Shown in pieces: positions 12,416 to 23,564 of a stretch of 64,000 bases of DNA (position 1 is its first letter; every line of letters begins with the position of its first letter). The translations under genes were made by a program, and so were the position numbers. Under the pieces are notes generated by a model. That model was not told the origin of the DNA and did no database searches. It saw nothing but the letters and a program-made list of their open reading frames with translations. This stretch comes from Haematobia irritans (Eukaryota; Arthropoda; Insecta; Diptera; Muscidae): assembly GCF_050003625.1 (NCBI RefSeq), contig NC_134400.1, positions 222,248,085 to 222,312,084 on the forward strand, given 5' to 3'.

Positions 12416-13328
12416 AAAATTTCATAAATTAATTTTTTCCCCATTTTAATAACAATTATACTTCCATTTTCTTCAAGTGGAGTTTCGGTATCCTTCTCTT
12501 TACGAATTAAATATTTACTGCAATATTTTGTCTGAGCTTGAAATCTTAAAGTGTTGAAGGATTTTATGAGTGACGTATATGCTAGTATTTCTTTACAAAT
12601 TCTTTTCTGGCTATTTTACGATACAACCAACCACAAATCACATCCAAAATATGTTGCAAACATAAAATTCAACACGAAAAAAATCCTTTTTCTATCCTGG
12701 GGGCAAGGAAAACAGCAACAAAACAAGGCAACCATTTAGCCAGTGGATGGACTGAAAAAGGAACAAAAAAAAATATGGTGAAATTTATTTTTATTTATAT
12801 CGGACATCACGTCCTTTGTATCTTTTTGTGGTTATACGCCTTTAAGCTTTTAATAACTATAAACGCAACACCATTTAAGCTCATAGCAAAAATTTGGTAG
12901 ATTTTCATGGAGAGGGGTTACAATAAAATGTCAGCTATATAAATTCAGTATATTGCCATCGATGTAGTAGATGAGAAAGGGCACCGAATTCAGTAGAAAA
13001 TAATACCCTGTTCCGCAGTGTGACGAAGGGTATAAATAGGTAGCCTTAAACTTAAAAAAATATTACAAATTATGTTCAATAAATAAAACGAATTAACGAA
13101 AGTCCAAAGTCACATGGAGGTCACAAATTATCACCAAAATGTGACTATTGTATGATATTTGAAATCATTTTTGGAATTATAAGTTTACTTCAACCACAAC
13201 AGGAAAGAGCAACATCCGGAAACCTACACTGAAAGAAATTATTTCCATAAGCACAAATACTTTTTGTCCTTAAACTACCAATGTAATTTTTTTTTGTACT
13301 TCGAATTAGACTGTCTGGATTCAATATG
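12416..13328. other. Unassigned AT-rich sequence with a family 1 repeat fragment
   Basis: No gene. At about 13003-13035, taccctgttccgcagtgtg followed by agggtataaatag is a decayed copy of the terminal hairpin of the 308-1262 repeat. The rest is unassigned. Confidence 0.45.
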
Positions 13329-13760
13329 CACCCAGAGAAGGAATATGATCACCTCAAACATGTTTCAAGAGCACCATGTTAGGTTAGCTTAGGTGGCAGC
13401 CCGATGTATCAGGCTCACATAGACTATTCAGTCCATTGTGATACCACATTGGTGAACTTCTCTCTTATCACTGAGAGCTGCCCGATTCCATGTTAAGCTC
13501 AATGACAAGGGACCTCCTTTTTATAGCCGAGTACGAACGGCGTTCCACAAGAGCACCATGTTACTTTTTCACAGCGTCCATGTAGCATTTTCGTCGCAAA
13601 AATGTTCTTTTCTCGCCAAGCATAACATGCTTTCCGAAATCAGATACATAATCTCCGAGAAAATAACATGATTTCGACAAACATGCTACACGTTTTCCGT
13701 GAAAAAGTAACATATTGCTCTTGGAACATAGTTGGGGTGATCATATTCCTTCTCTGTGTG
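13329..13760. mobile_element. Foldback MITE (AGAGAAGGAATATGATCA ends) containing a SINE
   Basis: Left end cacccagagaaggaatatg and right end catattccttctctgtgtg are reverse complements. The interior also folds back: accatgttactttttcac pairs with gtgaaaaagtaacat. Without the SINE it is about 250 bp, close to the 215-bp copy at 23101-23315. No coding capacity. The SINE at 13382-13547 inserted with a 16-bp target duplication. Confidence 0.8.
13382..13547 (-). mobile_element. 5'-truncated tRNA-derived SINE with 16-bp target duplication
   Basis: The reverse complement of the 3' half of the SINE (tail ggttagcttaggtggcagcc, cagtccattgtgatacc, ttatagccgagtac). The tRNA-like head is absent. It is flanked by perfect 16-bp direct repeats caagagcaccatgtta at 13366-13381 and 13548-13563. 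5' truncation plus a long target duplication is typical of LINE-mediated retroposition. Confidence 0.88.
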
Positions 13761-15245
13761 TGGATGGGTTCACAAAATATTAAGACAAAATCTCAACAGT
13801 TCATCAATATTATTTCAATGTCCTCAGCTTTGAAGAATTGTTGATTTGATTTTATATTATTATCTTATGGCTGAAGAGCATTCAAACATCGGATATCTTG
13901 AAGCTTTGTTTTAAAGATAACTTTTCCTTAGCTAGCCGTATATAAAAGTCGATTTATTTAGAACTTACAACTCAAAACGTTTATGAAGGAATTTGTTATT
14001 ATTCATTTCCTTAATTCAAATACGAAAACATTTAAAATTAAAATTAATCAAAAGAGCCCTTAGAGACGAATAATATATTGATTCATACCATATTTTTTTT
14101 TTTTTTTTGGTGGGTGGGGAAGGGGGGGTTTCTTGGAATGTACCACACGAATGTTGAAAAATCTTAAAATTCACTCTTGCTATATTTTAATAAAGTCACG
14201 CAATATTGAAGCCCTTTTAAGCGAACACTTGCTTGTAATTTGTAATCAACGTGGGACACATTTCGACAGCACAGACAAATCCCAGCATTTACCCAGTATT
14301 AAACGGCCATTTTGTCTTGACCATAAACTTTTATTAGACCTTAAGGTAAATAATTTTATTTATTTAATCCCAACGCATGAATTCATTGAAGCATTTTCCT
14401 CTTTTTTGTTTTGTTTGGTTTTCTTTTGCCATGGATAGGGGGGAGGAGGCATTATGGCTCTATGGCTGATATCCTTTTTATACTCGACTTCATATCCAAA
14501 AAAAAATCTTTACATAGGAGTGAACAAGGCTTAAATGGCGGAGTATGTTTTGGTGCGTGCACGTGGCTATATGGATGTTAATATGCCTCAAGCCATTACG
14601 CATACAAGGCATGAACATAACATAAAAGCAATCATTTGGAGCAAAGGGAGATGGGAGGCTGTACCCCGAAAAATTGTATAAAAAGTGACCCCAAATTGTG
14701 ATAAAACCAACTAAGTTAAGGCATGTATTCATACGATCAAGGGTCGCCGCCGGGACCACCAACCGAGAGGATATAATGTCTTTGGCTATAAAAAAAAGAA
14801 AAAAAAAACACAATCGAAAAAAGAGTGATACAGCGTGCAAAAAAAGCATCATCCACATACAACACCAATTGGATTCTCAAAGAATATGGAAAAAGGAAAT
14901 CTGAGGCCTAAGATGTTAAATCGCTACAAATTGTGGGTTGATTTACTTTTATTTGTGTCATATTTTGTTCTTTTCGCTAGGGGTTTCTTTTCGATAAATG
15001 TAATAGCTTGGATTCTATTAGCGCATTCATATGTGGATATTTTGATTTTTCATTTTGATATGGGAGGACTTGGGACATTTTTGAAAAACATGAACTGAGG
15101 GACGTATTGTTAATTACAATATTACGAAATGGAGAAAAAAATCGAGGAAAAGCAATCACGCAAAAATAATGTTGAAAATCAGTTTTTTTGGTTTCATCAT
15201 CACATAGTCCCCATTTCATGGCCTATATTCGGCATAAATTTCCAA
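13761..15245. other. Unassigned sequence, no gene supported
   Basis: Includes a T-rich/G-rich stretch at 14093-14130 and small overlapping frames on both strands (14133-14438, 14490-14858) without recognisable domains. Low-complexity A-rich runs near 14795-14820. No repeat family assigned. Confidence 0.4.
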
Positions 15246-15847
15246 CACTGAAAAAAAATATTGTCGTGAAGCCAAAGATTTCATGTCCTTAAGATTTCTC
15301 TAATATAAAGTTTTTTTCCTTGTCCAAAAGTCAATAAACCTTTCAATGAAGTCCTATTGTCTTTATAATTAAGTGATTGGCCTTAGAAATGGGTATCATA
15401 ACATGAAAGAATTTCGTTTTTGGGCTAAGGTCAACTTGACTTCAGACCATTCAGAATAAATCTTTAAAATGCATGAAATTGTCTTTGAATTTGTTGCCTT
15501 TTGCAACTTGACTACAAAGCAAATAATCGTTTAAAAATAGGACATGGTTTTCAACACTTTATTTTAAAGATGTTTTTACTTAAAATATACCATAATTTCT
15601 ACTGGAAGTCATGTCTGAAATTGGGCAAATAAAGTTGTCGTTGACTTTTTTTAAAGGACTTTGATATCATATTAAGAAAAAAAGCTGAAAAAGCGAAAAA
15701 TTAAAATTTGCTTCCTAGAGTCAAGTACACAAATCCCAAATTTAAAAGAGAATTGTGCCTTAAAAGTATACTTACGTGAATTCTCCGCTACCATAATTGT
15801 TAAAATAAAGAAAAAATCTTTGGAACCGGGCATGCTTTTTTTCAGTG
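15246..15847 (-). repeat. CACTG-ended repeat, 602 bp, complete
   Basis: CACTGAAAAAAA at the left and TTTTTTTCAGTG at the right form terminal inverted repeats. Internal blocks (ttgtcgtgaagccaaagatt, ttgtccaaaagtcaata, tcaacttgacttcagacc) are the reverse complement of the 18835-21399 copy. No coding capacity and no clear target duplication. Confidence 0.7.
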
Positions 15848-16431
15848 AAGGGTCTCTAAGAACTCCATGTATTTTCATGGACTTATAAGGAAATTAAAAA
15901 TGTCTAGTTAATCGGATCAGTAATGCAACTAAAAACAATTGTTTCATTTCATATTAAATTTAGGACATAATATTTACACAATGTTAAGGAAAATTTTCTA
16001 TACTGACAACAAATATACTTTATATGAAAGAATGTGCAAACTAAATTTTAGGACACGCCATTTACACAATATTAATAAAAAATTTATTTAAAAAATATAA
16101 TCTTTGCTTCAAATTTTTTTTATTAAATTCAGAACACGAATCTTGGAAAATTGCGTAACTTCGTTGAAAACGGCATTTGAAGTAAGACAAAATTTCCCTA
16201 GAGTAAAGAAAAAAAATGTTGATTTAATGAAATCGTCGTTACATTAACTGATATATTAAATCTTTAGATTTAATATCAAACATAGGCTTAAGGAAACATT
16301 TTTCAATTTGAAGTAGTTGTTATAATTTAGATTTTTAACTGATTTGTATGCGAACTGCTTTAACATATTAACCCTTTCACACCGAAATGAACCTAATGTT
16401 AAAAACTATAATTTTTCTACTAATTTTACTT
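15848..16431. other. Unassigned AT-rich sequence
   Basis: Very AT-rich, no gene, no recognised repeat. A ttaaatttaggacataatatttacacaat block near 15955 (in pieces: aatttaggacataa, atttacacaat) recurs in diverged form near 16045, suggesting an old local duplication. Confidence 0.4.
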
Positions 16432-17414
16432 GTACACCCTTACAAAAAATCGCTTCTGTAACATATACTCCCAAACATATTTTGCTTCAAGCATATACAT
16501 TTTTGGGTATTGCCCAAACATTTATATGTTTGATCTCTTCCAATATATAATATGTTTGAAAGCATATTGTTCTAAACAATATATGTTTGGGTAGTCTAAG
16601 TTCCAAACATTTTGTATTTTTGCATCCAAATTCAATACTGTTGTCTTCCAAAAAACAATATGTTATTATGTGAACATATAATATGTTTGGAAGCATTTTG
16701 CACCCAAAAATATTATATGCTTAAAAAACATTCTCCCAAACAATATTGTGCTCAAAATTTTATTTATTTATTTATATATTTACAATCATAATGAATTATG
16801 AAAATAAACAGGTAATATAGGTGCTAACAACATAGGTTTTCGACCTGAATGCTCAAAATTTTGTTTCTGCCTAATTGTATATTCCCCCACATCTTTCTCA
16901 CTTCCACGAGATTTTTTAGTTCTTAGCACTTTTTTCTGTGATACAAACATTGTAGAAGAAATTATTCAATTTTATGATTTTTTTTATTTTAATTTTACCT
17001 TTTGCCGGACGGGGATTCGAACAGCGGACCACACAGTTTGTAAGGATCAAAGAAGTAGCAGATCAATTGCCCAAGGAAAAATAAAATGTTAATTTTGTAA
17101 TAACAAGCAACAACCACCAACTTAATTCAATATAGCTCCCTGTTAAATAGCGCTCCAAGCTACTAAACACATATATGTTTATAGGCTATTTCTAAATTAA
17201 TATATGTTTGCATCCAAGCATATTATATTTACAAACATTTTATGTCCCAAACATAATATGTTCTAACATATTAACATATATGTCTCAAACATATTATGCT
17301 AGTTTATGAACATTATATGCTTGCACTTAAAAATATTGTGTTTAAAAATTTGAGTTCCAAACATATAATTTTTACACCCAAACATATGAAAAACAGTCTT
17401 TTTCGTCCGTGCAC
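16432..17414 (+). mobile_element. CATATG-rich non-autonomous repeat with tRNA-like core
   Basis: Roughly 980 bp. The ends are gtacacccttacaaaaaatcg (left, 21 nt trimmed to gtacacccttacaaaa) and, read inward from the right, gtgcacggacgaaaaagac: a loose inverted repeat GTRCAC-N5-AAAAA. The interior is packed with short motifs such as aacatattatgtttgg on both strands, so it could form extensive secondary structure. A near-identical copy in the opposite orientation is at 47009-47983, and split copies flank the LTR retrotransposon and DD37E copy B. A 73-nt tRNA-like segment lies in the middle. Confidence 0.7.
17004..17076 (-). other. tRNA-like segment inside the CATATG-rich repeat
   Basis: On the minus strand it reads ccttgggcaattgatctgc (A-box-like) through gctgttcgaatccccgtccg (B-box-like), 73 nt in all, ending ...gtccggca. 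The spacing of the two boxes fits a tRNA, but the acceptor and T stems do not pair well, so it is a tRNA-derived relic rather than a functional tRNA gene. The same segment occurs at 47343-47415. Confidence 0.5.
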
Positions 17415-18765
17415 CAATATGATAAATAGTTTTAGCTTATATAGATTAAAGCCTCTACATTAAAATAACATCGACAAATAAATCGAAACTAATTGGGGAA
17501 AAAGAGTTTGGTGTCGTTTTCTGATGTCCTCCTAAATGGACATCGGTAGTCAAAGGGTTAATCCATCGCAAATAGAGAAAATTCGATAAATGAGAAAAAT
17601 TCTTATTTCAAATTAATTAGTATTTTTAACTCTTTTGCACTTCACTCGACTCTTTAAAATTAGCTAAAAAATTTCGGTAGGTTCAAGTGTAGTTCACTTA
17701 GGGTTGAGTGAATTACCCGAATTTATTCTGATAATAGGTTGATTGTTTTGCTGCAAGTAGAGGATGCTGATGAGGAATGTGGTTATGTGTGCTGTATGGA
17801 GATCTTCGAGGATAAATGTACGCAAAAGGCCTTGGTACCTCCAGTCGATTTTCAAAACTAAACAGCCAGCAGCTACACAATGATGAACTTCAATCAAAGT
17901 CAATAGAACCCTCGCATATGGTGGAGGAAAACTAAAATCACCATAAATAAGAATCCATGGATCAGTAACACTCTTAAGCCTAATTTGACAAGATCAATTT
18001 TTTCACTGTAGTCCTACTAGAAATTCCATAAAGCATTGATTGGAATGCAGATGAGTGCATGTGCATGCATATGTGTGTGTATGTGGCATGTGCCACTGCC
18101 ACTCGTAGTGTCATTGACAAACTTCTCAATAAAGCAATCAGCAGCACCTAAATAAGAAATTAATAAACCCCATCGAATTCATTGAGTGTAAAATTATTGA
18201 TTTGACCTCTAATGGAGGCGTGATGAAGATTTTCGCTGCCGACGAGTTCTTGTTGGCTGGCAGACTGGCATGCCATGCAATCTTTTGATATGAATGAATG
18301 AAACATCGAGTGTACAAAGGCCATATGAACATGAATCCACATGTAAATTACTAAATGCCACATGTTGCACTTCATTAACACTGCCCTGCCTCTGCCTCAC
18401 ATCACCTCTCTTCCAACAGCTCCAAGCTATCATCACCATTGGTTCGGCGGCGAGTTGAAGAATAGCTCCAATAGACAAGCAACAGACAGACCGAGCAGAT
18501 AAATGGCTGTGTTGAACAACAAGGCAGTGCTTTTCCTTTATTTAGCCCAATGACCTAAATTAATCTTCTTGGGCTGTGTAAGCCCGAATAAAACAGAACA
18601 AAAAAAATAAAAACTTTGAGAAAAGTCATTAAAATTAAGCAGTTGAAAAAGTGAAAGTATATTCCAGTAGAAGAACAACGTCGACTTTCAGGAAACGATA
18701 TGGAATTGCAGCCAACTTGAACTTTTATCAGCTTGAAATACTTGAACCATAAACAGCAGAGCATG
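17415..18765. other. Unassigned, less AT-rich, possibly single-copy sequence
   Basis: No transposon signature. A TG/CA-rich patch (atgtgcatgcatatgtgtgtg) lies near 18058-18085. Small minus-strand frames at 18138-18478 overlap each other and lack domain character. This could be host intergenic or intronic DNA. Confidence 0.4.
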
Positions 18766-19631
18766 TACTCAGGGAGCGAATATGATCATCTTAAACATGA
18801 TGTTAATTTTGGACGGAACCATGATATTTTCTAGCACTGAAAAAAGCGCGCCCGCTTCTAAAGATTTTGTTTTTACACTAATGATTTTGGTATTGGTTCC
18901 GAGCCAAAGAAACAGAGAATTGAAGTAGGGGCACATTTAAGACACAAATCTCTTTTAAATTTAAGTTTTGCGTACATGATTCTAGGAAACAGAGTTTAAT
19001 TTATTTGTTTTCTCAGCTTTTTTCTTCATGTGTTGGTATTGATTCCGAGCCAAAGAAGCGGAGAATACAAGTAAAGATTATTTTAAGACACAATTTTCTT
19101 TTAGATTTTGGTTTTGCATACTTGCTTCTAGGAAGAAAATTTTAATTTTTCGGGTTTTCATTTTTTTCTTCATATGTTATGCTATCAAAGTCCTTTAAAA
19201 ACGAGTTAACGACAACTTTATTTTCCAAATTCAGACTCGACTTCCAGTAGAAATTATGCTATGTTTCAAGTAAAAAACGTCTTTAAAATAAAGTGTTCAA
19301 AAACATGTCCTATGTTTGAACGTTTTTTTGCTTTGTAGTAGAGGTGTGCACGTGACACGAATTTGTCGCGAATCACGCGTGATTCGTGAGTCATGCTGAT
19401 GGCAACGGCGTGAGTGTGCGTGAGCGTGATTAACAAACCAAAAGTCGTGCGTGAGTCACGAAAATAATTTCTTCGTGAGTGTGCGTGGGTAACGAATTTC
19501 GGAAAAATACGCTCACGAAAAAATCCCGCCCACGGACATAAAACGCATACGAGATGAATTCTTTTAAAATTTTAGTGACACCTCGATTTTAATCATGCTC
19601 ATGTTTTCAAACACGTCCATAAGGTAAATTA

Positions 19632-20907
19632 AAGGGTGATACGGTCGAAATTTGGTCAAGGGAAAACGCGTGTAAATCGGTGAAACCGTTTATTTAAGAA
19701 ATCAAATTAAATTTCTTTTCAAGTTCAATTAGTATAAAATTCACGAAAAAAAATTAGTTAGGCTTTCGCTTTTCCAAATCCGAATTGCCGGGCCTCACGC
19801 TTGACACCTGCCATCAGATTTTGTACAGCCACCTTGTCCACCTTCTTCGCCGCATAAAGCCAGTTTGCCTTGAACTGCTGCTCTTCCTTAGCAGTTTTTT
19901 TGGTCTTCCTTAGGTTCCGCTTGACAATAGCCCAGTATTTCTCAATTGAGCGGAGCTCTGGCGTGTTGGGAGGGTTCTTGTCCTTGGGAACCACCTGCAC
20001 GTTGTTGGCGGCGTACCACTCCATGGCCTTTTTACCGTAATGGCAAGATGCCAAATCCGGCCAAAACAGTACGGAACAACCGTGTTTCTTCAGGAAAGGC
20101 AGCATACGTTTATTCAAACACTCTTTCACGTAAATTTCTTGGTTGGCAGTCCCGGAAGCTATGAAAATGCTGCTTTTCAAGCCACAGGTACAGATGGCTT
20201 GCCAAACCAGATATTTCTTTGCGAACTTTATACAGTTTTATGTGCTTGAAAATATCTGCTACCTTTCCCCTTCCTTTTGCCTGTCCCGGAAGCTGCTTGT
20301 AGTCGGCTTTGACGTAGGTTTCGTCGTCCATTACCACGCAGTCAAACTTCGTCAGCATCGTCGGGGATCGCGCTTTGGCCATCGTATTTTGTTTATCATC
20401 GCGATTTGGAGTCACTACCTTCTTGTAAGTCGATAGTCCGGATCGTTTTTTGGCTCGATGAACAGTTGTAGATGATACACTCAGCTTATTTGCGGCATCT
20501 CGGAGAGAGAGGTTAGGGTTTCGCTTGAAACTACATGCAACTCTCTTTGTCGTCTCAGCGGCTTCCGGTTTTCGATTTCCCCCCGATCCAGACTTCCTGG
20601 CTGTCGACAAACGTTCCCCAAACACTTTAATTACATTTGTAACGGTTGATTTGGCAACTTTTATCGATTTTGCCAGCGTTGCGTGCGAGTAGCTCGAATT
20701 TTCGCGATGCGCGAGCAAAATTTTGATACGCTGCTCTTCTTGCTTGGACGGCATTTTGACAACTGAAGAGTGAATTCTAAAATCACAATAGGAGCAACAT
20801 TCTACACACACACACCTTCAAAATGAGGGGTGTTCAGGTTTTTTAAATGCAAAATTGAAAGAAATGCGTCAAGATTATATTGACCAAATTTTGACCGTAG
20901 CACCCTT
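19632..20907 (-). mobile_element. DD37E mariner-like transposon, copy D, innermost layer
   Basis: A 1,276-bp element flanked by TA at 19630-19631 and 20908-20909, with AAGGGTGATACGGTC-type ends (one substitution in each). It inserted in the hAT-type MITE, so it is the most recent arrival in this nest. Confidence 0.92.
19758..20754 (-). pseudogene. DD37E transposase, frameshifted and internally deleted (copy D)
   Basis: Starts at ATG 20752-20754 (MPSKQEEQ) and ends at the stop that begins ttaggctttcg around 19758. Relative to copies A and B it lacks about a dozen bases near 20280 (tataaaactcctg), and a stretch near 20363 (ctgtacacgacg-type deletion), and carries a 1-nt change near 20230 (ttatacag for ttgacag) that shifts the catalytic half into another frame. 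Catalytic motifs [20 protein letters not shown] and LRSIEKYW are all still readable; Pro in LRPIE has become Ser. Confidence 0.83.
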
Positions 20908-21741
20908 TAGTCATACAATTATTCGTGAGTCACGATATTTTTCGTTAGTCACGGTATTTTGCGTGTGTCACGACATTTCGTGCGTGAGTGTGCGTGAGTA
21001 CAAGTTTTCTTTTCGTGAGTGTGCGTGAGTACAAGTTTTCTTTTCGTGACTATGCGTGAGTCCTACCAAACAATATCGTGCGTGAGTAAGATTTCTCGTC
21101 GTGAGTGTGAGTGAGTAAAATATTAATCACCTGCACACCTCTACTTTGTTGTCAAGATGCAAAAAGACAATTTCATTAATTTTAAAGAATTTTTCTGAAT
21201 TTTTAAAGTCTAGTTGACCTTAGCCCAAACATTTTTTTTCTTAATTATAATATAATACGACTTCATTGAAAAGTTTATCGACTTTTGGACAAGGAAAATT
21301 TCTTTATATTAGAGAAATGCGTCTTCTATGCTAAGCAAAATTTGCATTTGTATTTTAAAGACATGACATCTTTGACCTCACGACAATATTTTTTCAATGC
21401 AAGGTGCAAAAAATCAAGAGAAAACAAAATTTTTGTGTTTCTGAAACATGTTTGAGGTGATCATATTTCTTATCTTCGGTACTTTTACGAAACATGCTTC
21501 ATTAATTTTTAATGGGACATTTTGCATTAAAACAACAAATTTTTGTGGCAATACGAAATATACACCATGGTACATGATATATACGAAAAAATTTCTTGGT
21601 AAAAAATAGGAAATGGTTTCTTGAAGTCATGAAGAAATTTCGTTAAAATTGTAACATTTCCGTTTAAAGGCTTTTTAATTATGTCGTGTATGCAAAGACG
21701 GATTCTTGTTTGGGTGATACAATGAAACAATTTCGTAAGTA

Positions 21742-22674
21742 AAGGGTGATTTGTTAAGAGCTTGATAACTTTTTTTTAAAAAAAACGCATAAAATTTGCA
21801 AAATCTCATCGGTTCTTTATTTGAAACGTTAGATTGGTCCATGACATTTACTTTTTGAAGATAATTTCATTTAAATGTTGACCGCGGCTGCGTCTTAGGT
21901 GGTCCATTCGGAAAGTCCAATTTTGGGCAACTTTTTCGAGCATTTCGGCCGGAATAGCCCGAATTTCTTCGGAAATGTTGTCTTCCAAAGCTGGAATAGT
22001 TGCTGGCTTATTTCTGTAGACTTTAGACTTGACGTAGCCCCACAAAAAATAGTCTAAAGGCGTCAAATCGCATGATCTTGGTGGCCAACTTACCGGTCCA
22101 TTTCTTGAGATGAATTGTTCTCCGAAGTTTTCCCTCAAAATGGCCATAGAATCGCGAGCTGTGTGGCATGTAGCGCCATCTTGTTGAAACCACATGTCAA
22201 CCAAGTTCAGTTCTTCCATTTTTGGCAACAAAAAGTTTGTTAGCATCGAACGATAGCGATCGCCATTCACCGTAACGTTGCGTCCAACAGCATCTTTGAA
22301 AAAATACGGTCCAATGATTCCACCAGCGTACAAACCACACCAAACAGTGCATTTTTCGGGATGCATGGGCAGTTCTTGAACGGCTTCTGGTTGCTCTTCA
22401 CTCCAAATGCGGCAATTTTGCTTATTTACGTAGCCATTCAACCAGAAATGAGCCTCATCGCTGAACAAAATTTGTCGATAAAAAAGCGGATTTTCTGCCA
22501 ACTTTTCTAGGGCCCATTCACTGAAAATTCGACGTTGTGGCTCGTTAGTAAGTCTATTCATGATGAAATGTCAAAGCATACTGAGCATCTTTCTCTTTGA
22601 CACCATGTCTGAAATCCCACGTGATCTGTCAAATACTAATGCATGAAAATCCTAACCTCAAAAGAATCACCCTT
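21742..22674 (-). mobile_element. DD41D mariner-family transposon, internally deleted
   Basis: A 933-bp element flanked by TA at 21740-21741 and 22675-22676. The inverted repeats begin AAGGGTGATT, then diverge (TGTTAAGAGC on one side, CTTTTGAGG on the other). It encodes one minus-strand transposase fragment. Full-length relatives are about 1.2-1.3 kb, so roughly 300-350 bp seem to be missing upstream of the coding part. The outermost bases are the same as in the DD37E family nearby. Confidence 0.85.
21848..22561 (-). pseudogene. DD41D mariner transposase, catalytic domain only
   Basis: An open frame of 237 residues. Catalytic residues: D in ILFSDEAHFWLNG (about residue 34), D in WFQQDGATCH (about residue 128) and D in TPLDYFLWGYVKS. 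There are 41 residues between the second and third D, hence DD41D, the spacing of the rosa-type mariners of tephritid flies. The N-terminal helix-turn-helix region (~100-115 residues in the family) is absent; upstream there is a short unrelated frame and the inverted repeat. The catalytic domain is open throughout, so loss of the DNA-binding part is the main defect. Mobilisation would need a full-length helper. Confidence 0.85.
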
Positions 22675-22780
22675 TACAATGAAACTTATTGTCTACAATT
22701 TTTTTTAATTACAACAAATGTTCGTACAAAAAAATATATTTTTCCATAAAGACTAGTTAATTTTTTCATAAGTAATATAT

Positions 22781-23012
22781 ACACTGAAAGAAGAGTTTTC
22801 TTTTCTGAGGAACGAAATGTTAGACAAACGAAGATTTCTTTTGACGCTAAACAATTTTCTTTAGAAGCAAATAAAACACATTAGAAAGCATGGTTATAAC
22901 GTTTGTCATGAATTCGGGTTTATTTGCTTTCAATCAAAATACTTTATGTCAAAGGAAAATTTCGTTTGTCTAAAATTTCGTTCCTTAGGAAAGTATTTTT
23001 TTCTTTGGGTGT
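22781..23012. mobile_element. Palindromic MITE, ~232 bp
   Basis: Left arm acactgaaagaagagttttc plus ggaacgaaatgttagac; right arm gtctaaaatttcgttcc plus tttttctttgggtgt. The arms are inverted repeats, with acaaacgaa/ttcgtttgt also paired. No coding capacity. A truncated copy lies at 40008-40178. Confidence 0.7.
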
Positions 23013-23100
23013 ACGAATATATACGTCGAAAGTTTTTGAACCGTTCGGATGAGGCAGCGGTTGAAATATAAATTAATCCTCAAATCTGAGGATCGATTTA

Positions 23101-23315
23101 TACATCCAGAGAAGGAATATGATCATCTCAAACATGTTCCAAGAGCACCATGTTACTTTTTCACGGCGAACGTGTAACATTTTTGTCGCAAAATATTATT
23201 TTCTTCTCCGAGAAAATAACACGATTTCAAAAAACATGTTACATGTTTCCCTTGAAAAAGTAAGATTATGCTCCTGAAACATGGTTGGGGTGATCATATT
23301 CCTTCTCTGCGTGTA
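23101..23315. mobile_element. Foldback MITE, uninterrupted copy
   Basis: Ends tacatccagagaaggaatat and attccttctctgcgtgta. Both arms contain the aacatgtt / accatgttactttttcac blocks. This is the cleanest member of the family seen at 13329 and 18766. A TA dinucleotide abuts both ends, possibly a target duplication. Confidence 0.78.
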
Positions 23316-23564
23316 TCTCGAGCTTACTATAATAATGGAACGATATCGACCAAGTTTTGCATGGTAGCCAAAGAGCATGTACTAACTCAATATATTATAT
23401 ATAACTCAAGATATTATATATATAAATAAAACATCAAAGGAACAGATAGTATTGACAAAAAAAAACGCTTACCGGATCTCCCTCGTATTTATCCGTTTTC
23501 GTACCCAGTCCCAGACTAAAATTTTTCAGACATCTTTGCCTGGTCTTTGAATTAATATTTTTAT

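Larger units (their letters stand above)
19339..21143. mobile_element. hAT-type MITE, third layer of the nest
   Basis: Termini tagaggtgtgcacgtgacac and, from the right, tagaggtgtgcaggtgatta (reverse complement) form inverted repeats with the TAG start typical of hAT elements. Flanking 8-bp direct repeats CTTTGTAG (19331-19338) and CTTTGTTG (21144-21151) match at 7 of 8 positions. The interior is an array of CGTGAGTGTGCGTGAG-like motifs in both arms. The same family occurs at 46626-48078 and 48096-48439 with perfect 8-bp duplications. DD37E copy D is inserted inside. Confidence 0.85.
18835..21399 (+). repeat. CACTG-ended repeat, second layer of the nest
   Basis: Left end cactgaaaaaagcgcg, right end atattttttcaatg (CAATG for CAGTG). 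Internal blocks match the 4402 and 15246 copies. An internal direct duplication of about 145 bp lies at 18889-19033 and 19034-19180 (both start ttggtattg and contain ttccgagccaaagaa). It is interrupted at 19339-21143 by the hAT-type MITE. Confidence 0.65.
18766..21481. mobile_element. Foldback MITE, outermost layer of a four-level nest
   Basis: Left remnant tcagggagcgaatatgatcat with aaacatg at 18766-18834. Right remnant gaaacatgtttgaggtg then atcatatttcttatctt at 21440-21480. These are the two arms of the foldback family seen intact at 23101-23315. The span between them is filled by the CACTG-ended repeat. Confidence 0.65.

Noticed and set aside
15246..15847. CACTA (EnSpm) transposon
   Set aside because: CACTG ends are suggestive, but no 2-3 bp target duplication or transposase is seen, so the class is left open.
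17004..17076. Functional tRNA gene
   Set aside because: A- and B-box-like motifs are present, but the T stem and acceptor stem do not pair and no sensible anticodon arm forms; it occurs in a dispersed repeat.
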